A stretch of DNA of 64,000 bases, taken from positions 174,336,083 through 174,400,082 of the forward strand of contig BTPG01000001.1 in NCBI GenBank assembly GCA_036245525.1, given 5' to 3'. Shown here one piece after another: positions 54,731 through 64,000 of the stretch; position 1 is the stretch's first letter; every line of letters begins with the position of its first letter. A program made the position numbers and the translations under genes. The notes below the pieces were generated by a model. The model did not search any database. It saw only the letters and a list, made by a program, of their open reading frames with translations, and was not told where the DNA came from. This DNA comes from Semisulcospira habei (Eukaryota > Mollusca > Gastropoda > Semisulcospiridae).

Positions 54731-55239
54731 CACAGATTTGAGAAAGCCTGCGACCGCCAGCAGCGAAAGGTTGGATTTGATGACTTGATGGACATCCGTA
54801 GCAGTGAGTACACTGTGGTCCTGTCAGATGTGAATCAATAAAATTAAAATGAACAATTAGTGCTGGAAATACATGTTTCTTTCTGGTCTTGGATGGTGTG
54901 AGGCAAGTTTTGTACATTTTATGCTATGGTTCTTATTTCAGATTGTGCTGCATTTTGATGCTGCCTCTGTTTACCACAAAGTCCCTTATGGTATTTTATA
55001 TCGCATTGGTTTGATTTTATTTTTTAAATGTTTTTAATACTGAGAGTCCTGCAGTTTGTGTTAAATTCGGTAATTGAACACAGTGTTTCTTTACGCAAAA
55101 GTCCGTTATGGTATGGCTCATATCTATTCGCTGCAGAGTACCCTTTTCAATGTATTGCGGTAATCGTTTTGTCTATTGACTGCAGTCTTTTTGGTCCCCG
55201 TCCATTCCCTCGGCCCATTCCCCCTTCCCCACCAGCACA

Positions 55240-55660
55240 CCCCTCCTCCCCCCCCCCCCCCGCCCCCACCCGGGTCTGCCCTGGGGGACTTGGGTGGGGT
55301 TAACTACTTTTTAGTTCCCAGGGTCACCCTGGTCAGTCAGGGTGGGGTTTTCCCTCTATTCTGGGGCATGTGTTTCTGTCTACCCTTGGTCCATTCACCT
55401 GTATTTGCCTTTTTAAAACTCTCCCAGCTGTCTGCACTGCCTGTAGCTCTTGATGTTGGATGTGTGTTGCTAAATGGTCTTGGCTTTATTTAGGCCCCAT
55501 GGCATCGGTTTATTTAATGTATTGGACCGGCTGGCGACATACATTCAATATTCTGGTGTTTTGTTTTGTTTTTGGTTTTTTTTTTTTTCACAAGTAGTGC
55601 AGGCACGTCATGAGAAAGCCTTGTTGCTGTCGGGACGTTAAGCAATGTACAATCAACCCC
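55240..55660 (+). mobile_element. SINE, (ATCA)n-tail family, in a C-run
   Basis: 'cccgggtctgccctggggga' to 'gttaagcaatgtacaatcaa', about 395 bp, flanked on both sides by poly-C, as if inserted into a C-run. Confidence 0.8.
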
Positions 55661-55878
55661 CCCCCCCCCCCACTTCGCCCCCCTCCTCCCTCCCCGCCCT
55701 TCCGTCCCCTCCCCAGCCTTGGTTTAATACCATATTCTTGCCAACCTCGTGTGATAAATTTTGTACCAAAGCTCAGCCCGGTAAACCCTTTAAAACCTGC
55801 TTCTGATAAAACTGTCCCCGTTTGAAGTTCTCTTCACACTACTTGTACTTGCAAACGTAATAAATCTCTCACGCTCAA

Positions 55879-55885
<7 letters not shown>

Positions 55886-55909
<24 letters not shown>
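55886..55909. repeat. Short (GT)n microsatellite
   Basis: About 12 GT units. Confidence 0.85.
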
Positions 55910-55953
55910 ATATTGCAACATGTGTTCTCTTTTTCTTGACTAATCGTTTCTAT

Positions 55954-56110
55954 TTAACTCCTGCACTGCCGAAAAAAGTGAACACGATTCAACTGCAAGA
56001 GACATAGATCTTCATGAGCCCCCGCAGTTGCGGGGGGAATGCGGATCTATGTCTCCTGCTGACGACCACTTTGTGTCCGTGTTGTTTGGTAGGCCGACCT
56101 TTCAGCGTTG
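55954..56110. mobile_element. Foldback MITE, core type B
   Basis: TTAACTCCTGCACTGCC at the left. The core at 55995-56060 has its right arm shortened ('gcggggggaatgcggatcta'). Confidence 0.65.
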
Positions 56111-56188
56111 AATTAACGAAGTTTCCAGAAAACCAGGTGGCAGTGAGGGGAGGGGGGGGGGGGGGTTAACGTCACGTATGGAAGAATG

Positions 56189-56189
<1 letters not shown>

Positions 56190-56232
<43 letters not shown>

Positions 56233-56604
56233 CCCACCCGGGTCTGCCCTGGGGGATTTGGGTGGGGTTAACTACTTTTTAGTTCCCAGGGTCAGCCTCA
56301 CAGGGTGGGTTTTCCTCTCTATTCTGGGGCATGTGTTTCTGTCTACCCTTTGTCCATTCACCTGTATTTGCCTTTTTAAAACTCTCCCTACTGTCTGCAC
56401 TGCCTGTACCTCTTGATATTGGATGTTTGTTGCTAAATGGTCTTGGCTTTATTTAGGCCCCATGTGTTAGGTTTATTTAATGTATTGGACCGGCTGGCGA
56501 CATACATTCAATGTTCTGTTTAGGTTTTTTTCACAAGCAGTGCAGGCACGTCCTGAGAAAGTCTTGTTGCTGTCGGGACGTTAAGCAATGTACAATCAAT
56601 CAAT

Positions 56605-56668
<64 letters not shown>
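56190..56668. mobile_element. (CT)n microsatellite split by a full-length SINE
   Basis: CT repeats at 56190-56230 and 56607-56668 flank a full-length SINE copy (56231-56606, ending 'acaatcaatcaatcaat'). The SINE evidently landed inside a pre-existing CT tract. Confidence 0.8.
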
Positions 56669-56672
<4 letters not shown>

Positions 56673-56758
56673 AGCTTTTGATCTTGTCAACCATCTTTTA
56701 ATTAAAAAGTTTGCTGCCTATCAGCTGAGTAATGGCACCCTTGCCTTCATTACATCAT

Positions 56759-57557
56759 ACCCCCACCCGGGTCTGCCCTGGGGGTCTTGGGTGGGGTTAG
56801 GTATTTTTTAGTTCCCAGGGTCATCCTGGTCAGCCCCACAGGGTGGGTTTTTCTCTCTATTCTGGGGCATGCGTTTCTGTCTACCCTTTGTCCATTCACC
56901 TGTATTTGCCTTTTTAAAACTCTCCCTACTGTCTGCACTGCCTGTAGCTCTTGATATTGGATGTTCCCCCACCAGGGTCTGCCCTGGGGGACTTGGGTGG
57001 GGTTAGGTACTTTTTAGTTCTCAGGGTCACCCTGGTCAGCCCCACAGGGTGAGTTTTTCTCTCTATTCTGGGGCATGTGTTTCTGTCTACCCGAGGTCCA
57101 TTCACCTGTATTTGCCTTTTTAAAACTCTCCCTACTGTCTGCACTGCCTGTAGCTCTTGATATTGGATGTGTGTTGCTAAATGGTCTTAGCTTTGTTTAG
57201 GCCTCATGTGTTAGGTTTATTTAATGTATTTGACCGGCTGGTGACATACATTCAATGTTCTGTTTAGTTTTTTTTTTCACAAGCAGTGCAGGCACGTCCT
57301 GAGAAAGCCTTGTTGCTGTCGGGACGTTAAGCAATGTACAATCAAATCAAATCAAATTGATATTGGATGTGTGTTGCTAAATGGTCTTAGCTTTATTTAG
57401 GCCCCATGTGTTAGGTTTATTTAATGTATTTCACCGGCTGGCGACATACATTCAATGTTCTGTTTAGTTTTTTTTTTTTTTCACAAGCAGTGCAGGCACG
57501 TCCTGAGAAAGCCTTGTTGCTGTCGTGACGTTAAGCAATGTACAATCAATCAATCAA
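56759..57557 (+). mobile_element. SINE within SINE, cluster 1
   Basis: The outer insertion is flanked by 'ttcattacatcat' (56746-56758, 57558-57570). Within it, a second SINE (56965-57356, tail 'atcaaatcaaatcaaa') is flanked by 'ttgatattggatgt' (56951-56964, 57357-57370). The outer copy therefore consists of 56759-56964 plus 57371-57557. Confidence 0.9.
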
Positions 57558-57868
57558 TTCATTACATCATATCTAAACGGGCGCATACCAGTACGTCTGT
57601 GTGAATGGTACAAACTCACGTGAGGGGGTGATAGAGCACGGAGTACCACAAGGATCCGTTCTCGGTCCATTATTATTTTCAGTTTTTATAAACGATCTTC
57701 CCTTACATATATCCGATCCCCGTGTAATCTGTAGTCTCTTTGCTGATGATGTAACGACCCGTCATCGTCGGATGCATCCTGTATAACCCAGTCCCTACAA
57801 AGCGGCTTGAATGATGTTTCCACATGGTGTCAAAACAATTATATGATTCCGAATTCTACTAAGACCAA

Positions 57869-58982
57869 TTACCCCACCCGGGTCTGCCCTGGGGGACTTG
57901 GGTGGGGTTAGGTATTTTTTAGCTCCCAGGGTCACCCTGGTCAGCCCCACAGGGTGGGTTTTTCTCTCTATTCTGGGGCATGTGTTTCTGTCTACCCTTT
58001 GTAACCCCACCCGGGTCTGCCCTGGGGGACTTGGGTGGGGTTAGGTATTTTTTAGTTCCCAGGGTCACCCTGGTCAGCCCCACAGGGTGGGTTTTTCTCT
58101 CTATTCTGGGGCATGTGTTTCTGTCTACCCTTTGTCCATTCACCTGTATTTGCCTTTTTAAAACTCTCCCTACTGTCTGCACTGCCTGTAGCTCTTGATG
58201 TTGGATGTGTGTTGCTAAATGGTCTTAGCTTTATTTATGCCCCATGTTGTAGGTTTATTTAATGTATTTGACCGGCTGGCGACATACATTCAATTTTCTG
58301 TTTAGTTTTTTTTCACAAGCAGTGCAGTCACGTCCTGAGAAAGCCTTGTTGCTGTTGGGACGTTAAGCAATGTACAATCAATCAATCATGTCTACCCTTT
58401 GTAGGGTCACCCTGGTCAGCCCCACAGGGTGGGTTTTTCTCTCTATTCTGGGGCATGTATTTCTGTCTTTGTCCATTCACCTGTATTTGCCTTTTTAAAA
58501 CTCTCCCTACTGTCTGCACTGCCTGTAGCTCTTGATATTGGATGTGTGTTGCTAAATGGTCTTAGCTTTATTTAGGCCCCATGTGTTAGGTTTATTTAAT
58601 GTATTAGACCGGCTGGCAACATACATTCAATGTTCTGTTTATTTTTTTTCACAAGCAGTGCAGGCACGTCCTGAGAAAGCCTTGTTGCTGTCGGGACGTT
58701 AAGCAATGTACAATCAATCAATCCATTCACCTGTATTTGCCTTTTTAAAACTCTCCCTACTGTCTGCACTGCCTGTAGCTCTTGATATTGGATGTGTGTT
58801 GCTAAATGGTCTTAGCTTTATTTAGGCCCCATGTGTTAGGTTTATTTAACGTGTTTGACCGGCTGGCGACATACATTCAATGTTCTGTTTATTTTATTTT
58901 TTTTTTTCACTAGCAGTGCAGGCACGTCCTGAGAAAGCCTTGTTGCTGTCGGGACGTTAAGCAATGTACAATCAATCAATCA
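57869..58982 (+). mobile_element. SINE cluster 2, multiply nested
   Basis: The outer duplication 'actaagaccaa' (57858-57868, 58983-58993) encloses a 5' SINE part (57869-58002), a full copy (58003-58388) flanked by 'tgtctaccctttgta', a copy lacking its first ~70 bp (58389-58725), and a 3' part starting 'ccattcacctg' (to 58982). At least three insertion or duplication steps are needed. Confidence 0.8.
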
Positions 58983-60084
58983 ACTAAGACCAAATGTATG
59001 TTAATTACTACTAGACAAAAGCATCGGCTGAACCCGCCTCCCCTACAGCTCTGTTTGAATGGGCAGTCTGTCGAGCAAGTCAAGGAACAGCGTGTGCTTG
59101 GAATCTTTGCTGACAAACTGTTGGCAAAGCCATATTACCAAAGTGTGTAAAACAATATAAAAAAAAACTTATTCTTACTGTCAATTAAGATATTTTACTA
59201 ACGAACCAACAAGGAAACTTTTTTACTGTGCCCATATTTTTTCAGCCACATTTGGATTATGCCTCCTCATTTAGGATGGGAGCAGTGATGCTAATCTCAA
59301 AAGGATGAATTCGCTTCACAGGCGGGCAATCAGATTAATCGTTGACAGACCCATGCAAGTCATTAGTACTTATTACAAGGTCAGGCTGCTGGATATTCTG
59401 TCACTTGACAAGCAGTTCATTTGTAATAAATTGGTACTCCTGCGCAAAATCACCTTCTCAGACTCCGCAATGCAGGTATCTCTGTAATTTGTTCGCACTT
59501 GCCCACAGAGCTAGTCGAACATCAGGGAACAATCTGGTAGTACCAAGGCCCCGCTTAGATATTTATAAGACGTCCTTCGCCTACTCTGGGTCAAAATTAT
59601 GGGACACAGTTCCTGCAGACATTAAAGCAGCAGCTTCTTTACGAACGTTCAAGAACCAACTACATAAATTTATTAAGAACATGAGAAAACATATTGTTCA
59701 TATTTCTTTCACACACCGTCATTGACTGCGAAAAATGAATAATCATATTCATCATCATGTATCATAATACTTTAGACTTGCTGAGGTGTTCTTTGTCATT
59801 TCTTTTGCAGCATAACATAATTTTGTAATGTTTAATGTTCGATGTTTTGCTTGGTGTCAGTGTGTGTGTGTGACTGGTAGAAATCAGTACGTGTGTGTGG
59901 TGTAATGTGAGCATTGATTATTTGAAATGGAATTATTGTTGCTTTACTTTTCACTATTATGTATACTTTTATATATAAAATTATGTTTATGTGTGTTTAC
60001 GTGCGTGCTATAGCTTAGCAAGGACATGATTTAAAAAAGGGCATTGAAGGTATCTTATCATTTATCATTGAAAAATAAAGTTTC

Positions 60085-60193
<109 letters not shown>

Positions 60194-60368
60194 CCTCCCT
60201 CCCTCCACAGGTTTGTTTTAGTTTAGTGCGCTTCGCGTCATTAGCTCTGACTGACTCAATCGTAACATGTTAATTGATCTCTCCTCTCTCTTTGCAAATT
60301 AATCTTTCTGCTGTCCTGTGCACGTTTCATGGCTGACTTTGCGTATGCGGTGACCTAGCCTAGTACAG

Positions 60369-60572
60369 TTAACCCGCTTAGCCCCGAGGCGCTGCAGCAC
60401 GAGACGGATCGACCATAATAATTCAACGGTAGTGCCAAATGAGCTTGGCGCCAAACTCATCTGGCACTATCCTTGAATTGTGATGGTCGATCAATCTTCT
60501 GCAAATGGTACATAGTAGTTTAGTGACACCTCCACAATTTGGGTTATGCGGCCTTGGGGTTAAATGGGTTAA
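60369..60572. mobile_element. Foldback MITE, core type A2
   Basis: TTAACCC ... GGGTTAA ends. The core at about 60405-60495 has lost the tip ('gagcttggcgccaaactcat'), leaving a nearly loopless palindrome. Confidence 0.75.
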
Positions 60573-60751
60573 TAGTCCACTTAACGTAACAAGGTCGGAT
60601 GTAAAAATGCGTTTCAGAGGCCCTGATCAGACTTACTACGTAAACTACGACGGCAACATTCAAATAAAACAGCAAAGAAATTATATTTTCATTGCATTTT
60701 GTTATCTCCGCAGTTCACGGTTATTGTCTTATATTGATTCTTTTCAAGACT

Positions 60752-60840
60752 ATTGGTAGCGCTTTTTGTCGATGCGATTCCAGCAAGGAATCGCTGACCT
60801 CGACAAAAAGCACCGTGGCTACCGACAGTCAAAGGGTTAA
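60752..60840. mobile_element. Foldback MITE, core type C
   Basis: 'attggtagcgctttttgtcg' pairs with 'cgacaaaaagcaccgtggct' around 'gattccagcaaggaatc'. Ends 'caaagggttaa', the same GGGTTAA terminus as types A and B. Confidence 0.7.
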
Positions 60841-61320
60841 AGGTATGGTCATGCCGTAATTGTATTAGTATATAGGATTATAATCGTGCTGTGACTACGA
60901 GACTTGCACACATCAGAATCCCACCGCGGACTTGGTGGACGCAGATTGCGCTCTACAAAGCATTGTCAATGTGACGTCAAAGATCGCCAGCCCTCAAAGG
61001 AACATGGATGCATAGTGGTGTCAGCAAGAGGTATAGTTCTTGAGGTCTAGATGGGTGGTGTTCGAGTCTCGTCGACAGTGAATGGGCCGCAACACAAAAC
61101 CCGTACGACTGTCGTTCTGTGTCAGAAGCGCAGATCTGAATGGAGCTAGCAAGAGATTGATCCCTATAAACCACCGCTACAGCTGTGGCTCGCGAGGATC
61201 TATTCTTCTTGCACGTGGTGTGCCCAGGCAGTTTGATCATTCAAACAATTCCTCGTAAATATGACTCCACAAGGACTGTGGGTCTGAAATGCCGGCATAA
61301 TGCGGAGTATGCTCCCTAAT
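60841..61320. other. Non-coding; decayed type-B foldback pieces
   Basis: 'gtgtcagcaagaggtatag' (61019-61037) and 'ctcgcgaggatctattcttc' (61190-61209) are type-B arms far apart, possibly one element split by unrelated DNA. Confidence 0.4.
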
Positions 61321-61326
61321 ACTTTA

Positions 61327-62825
61327 ATCTCTCACAAACCAGATAGATGGCAGAATTGTACACAAACCAAGAGGAATCACTCGGCGCCGGACAGACAAAC
61401 AGTTAGATCCCCTGCCCCCGCCTATCAGGCAACCAATCGCCAGCCCACAGAGAAATACGCAGGTATAGAATAAGACGATCATTTGCATCTAAAAAGATGC
61501 ATCAGGTTTCTTATATAAACCATCGGTCTTTCTCCGGAACTTAGGAAGTAGGCAGGGGAAACATACATACACAAACACGACTGGTGCACTACCATATGTG
61601 GTCAGGTAAATACCCTAATTTCCCACAGTAGATGCACAGAAGATTGCACGGCAACAATGTAACGATATAGCGATACAAATTTGCCTCGAGTTATAATACT
61701 CACAAACCAGATAGGTGAGGCTAGCGCTGGCAGAATTGTACACAAACCAAGAGGAATCACTCAGCGCCGGACAGACAAACAGTTAGATCCCCTGCCCCCG
61801 CCTATCAGGCACCCAGTTAGGGTATTTACTTGACCACATATGGTAGTGCACCTTCGTGTTTGTGTATGTATGTTTCCCCTGCCTATTTCCTAAGTTCCGG
61901 AGAAAGACATGGGTTATATAAGAGACCTGGTGCATCTTTTTAGATACAAATGATCGTCTTATTCTATACCTGCGTATTTCTCTGTGGGCTGGCGATTGGG
62001 TGCCTGATAGGCGGGGGCAAGGGATCTAACTGTTTGTCTGTCCGGCGCTGAGTGATTCCTCTTGGTTTGTGTACAATTCTGCCAGCGCTAGCCTCACCTA
62101 TCTGATTTGTGAGTATTTATAACTCGAGGCAAATTTGTATCGCTATATCGTTACATTGTTGTGTAATGTTCTGTGCATCTACTTGCGGGAAATTAGGGTA
62201 TTTGACCTGACCACATATGGTAGTGCACCTTCGTGTTTGTGTATGTATGTTTCCCCTGCCTACTTCCTAAGTTCCGGAGAAAGACATGGGTTATATAAGA
62301 GACCTGATGCATCTTTTTAGATGGAAATGATCGTCTTATTCTATACCTGCGTATTTCTCTGTGGGCTGGCGATTGGGTGCCTGATAGGCGGGGGCAGGGG
62401 ATCTAACTGTTTGTCTGTCCGGCGCTGAGTGATTCCTCTTGGTTTGTGTACAATTCTGCCAGCGCTAGCCTCACCTATCTGGTTTGTGAGTATTTATAAC
62501 TCGAGGCAAATTTGTATGGCTATATCGTTACATTGTTGTCTAATGTTCTGTGCATCTACTGTGGAAAATTAGGGTATTTACCTGACCTTCGTGTTTGTGT
62601 ATGTATGTTTCCCCTGCCTACTTCCTAAGTGCCGGAGAAAGACATGGGTTATATAAGAGACCTGATGCATCTTTTTAGCTGCAAATGATCGTCTTATTCT
62701 ATACCTGCGTATTTCTCTGTGGGTTGGTGATTGGGTGCCTGATAGGCGGGGGCAGGGGATCTAACTGTTTGTCTGTCGGGCGCTGAGTGATTCCTTTTGG
62801 TTTGTGTACAATACTTTAATCGTCA
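61327..62825. repeat. ~375-bp tandem array with an inversion
   Basis: Landmarks 'agggtatttacctgacc', 'gtttgtgtatgtatgtttcc', 'gatgcatctttttagatg' and 'ccggcgctgagtgattcctc' recur with a period near 375 bp at 61821, 62195 and 62571 (plus orientation). 61327-61813 carries one and a third units in the opposite orientation; the switch is at about 61813. The units are over 90% alike by eye, so the array is fairly young. 26380-26605 (flank of the Penelope-like element) is a diverged relative. No open frame is conserved between units. The 'tgcatctttttagatgca' hairpin is present in each unit. Confidence 0.85.
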
Positions 62826-62834
62826 TAAGCAGGC

Positions 62835-63135
62835 ACTGGATATCAGGGGCATATCCGGGGGGGGGGGGGGGGGGGGGGGGTCCTTCCAACTTTTCCTTTG
62901 GGACCTTCAGCCTGACATAAAAGGTTTCCTGACGCCAGACATTGCTTCCCAGTGGTCAAACATTAAAAAAAAAAAACGTTTGGGGGTTGGGGGGGGGGGG
63001 GGGGGGAGGGCAGTCCAGGCTCCCAAAAAAAGAACTTTGATGTAAGCAGTGTAAAGAATTTTTGGCCTGAGCGGAGAGGGGTTGTGTCCGGAACCCCTGG
63101 AAAGGCCCCCTCTCTCTCCCGCCACCAAACCCCAT
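62835..63135 (+). mobile_element. G-rich hAT-like MITE, copy 3
   Basis: 'caggggcatatccggggg' start, long G-run, then 'gggaccttcagcctgacat' shared with 2372-2776. Contains C- and G-runs and 'aaaaaaaacg'. Confidence 0.5.
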
Positions 63136-63402
63136 GCAGCGCCGGATCAATCAGCTTTCAAGGGGGGTTGGTGGGATGGCGTGCTAAAAACGACAATGTA
63201 CAAAATGTACACTGTTGTAATTGTGACAGTACAGTGGAAAGAGGGGGGTAAGGGGTGCTGCAATAACATTAAAGCCTCATCCTCCTTCTCGGACCATGGT
63301 GTGAACTGGCAGTGAATGATTCTTTTTTTAAGCCGGCGGGGGGGGGGGGGGGGGGGGGGGGGGCGGTTATAGTACCAAAGCTCCCACCCTGGATCCGGCC
63401 CT
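63136..63402. mobile_element. Small hAT-like MITE
   Basis: Left end 'cagcgccggatcaatcag' and right end 'ctggatccggccctg' are imperfect inverted repeats. A long G-run lies at 63340-63363. No coding. Confidence 0.45.
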
Positions 63403-63403
63403 G

Positions 63404-63602
63404 AGAGAATGAGAATATGAGCGCCCCAGCCCACCCCTCCCCCAAACAATATATTTATTCTAATTAACACGGTAATTAAGCAAGCCCACGTCAACAAAGA
63501 CACCCAATACCTTTATTACCTAGCCATTTTAGTTCCACTCCAGAAATCATTCAAGCTATGTTTGGGAGAGGGGTAGGCTGGGGCGCTCATATTCTCATTC
63601 TC
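63404..63602. mobile_element. Short element with ~43-bp terminal inverted repeats
   Basis: 'gagaatgagaatatgagcgc' onward at the left is mirrored by 'gcgctcatattctcattctc' at the right, with arms of about 43 bp and few mismatches. The interior 'acacccaatacctttattac' block (63503-63562) is repeated directly at 63726-63788, so part of the interior was duplicated downstream. Confidence 0.65.
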
Positions 63603-64000
63603 AGAATAATTAATTTTAGAATGAGAATATAAGATTTGAAAACCAATCAAATCGATAAATGCCACATCGATCAACTAATTATTGTAATCAACTAGCCATT
63701 TAGACAAACCCAACGCCACCCAATACACCCAATACCTTTATTACCTATCCATTTTAGTTCCACTCCAGAAATCATTTAAGCTACGTTTTTTGATCAGCTA
63801 CCAACCTGCGATTATTAAGCCAGATCCCCCACCTAACCTAAATTATTAATGCTGTCATTGACTTCTTTAAGCAAAATTATTATATTATATTATAAAATGA
63901 ATCAAGACGAATTACTTCTTCTAAACGATATCAATACTGTAGAAAACAAAGACTTGGACTCGAAAAAACAGCGTCTTTTGTCTGTAATTGTCTCAGGCAA
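63603..64000. other. Non-coding end of window with a partial direct repeat
   Basis: 63726-63788 repeats 63503-63562 ('ttccactccagaaatcattc'). The remaining AT-rich DNA has no recognised gene. Confidence 0.4.

Noticed and set aside
62290..62340. Hammerhead ribozyme core in the 375-bp unit
   Set aside because: CTGATG followed by a stem and GAAA is seen in one unit only; the other units have 'gcaaatg' or 'acaaatg' and position A9 is missing. Kept as a check, not as a feature.

Overview
This window looks like eukaryotic, low-gene-density, intron- and repeat-rich DNA. Intron-split genes with consensus GT/AG junctions, several non-LTR retrotransposon families, a Penelope-like element, SINEs and very abundant AG/AC/AT microsatellites all point to an animal genome. 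The protein similarities and repeat character suggest a lophotrochozoan, most likely a marine gastropod mollusc. The species call is inference; nothing in the window is diagnostic.

Only two host genes could be supported. On the minus strand, positions 3313 to 1181 hold a compact two-exon gene for a 65-residue secreted protein: a signal peptide in exon 1 and one complete somatomedin-B domain in exon 2, with a TATA-like box upstream and poly(A) signals downstream. On the plus strand, 30412 to 48861 hold a complete seven-exon EXTL3-type heparan sulfate N-acetylglucosaminyltransferase (940 aa). Its exons splice in frame, ending with the conserved C-terminus. The two genes show no functional link.

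Most of the rest is mobile DNA. 1-9.5 kb: palindromic TTAA-flanked MITEs, a 17-copy 20-bp minisatellite and a diverged duplicated repeat. 9.5-17 kb: a tRNA-derived SINE, LINE 3' fragments and a nearly full-length but frameshifted CR1/L2-like LINE (minus). 17-22 kb: no recognisable gene. 22-27.5 kb: a tandemly duplicated block, one copy carrying a young LINE with an intact 703-codon RT frame and 46-bp target duplications, then a Penelope-like element with a GIY-YIG domain. 28-30 kb: a LINE 3' end. 30-49 kb: EXTL3, whose first intron contains a nest of insertions (LINE, SINE, 5.4-kb element bounded by direct repeats, RTE-like LINE, hAT-like MITE). 49-60 kb: decayed repeats of the EXTL3 terminal exon, foldback MITEs, and a LINE broken by clusters of nested SINEs. 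61-64 kb: a ~375-bp tandem array with an inversion, related to the flank of the Penelope-like element, then short MITE-like elements.

The most notable features are: (i) a palindromic MITE superfamily with TTAACCC...GGGTTAA ends but several unrelated hairpin cores, repeatedly lying beside exon edges; (ii) the single-domain SMB microprotein; (iii) the PLE-related 375-bp array; (iv) tandem decayed copies of the EXTL3 C-terminal coding end; and (v) the ordered insertion nest, readable from target-site duplications.
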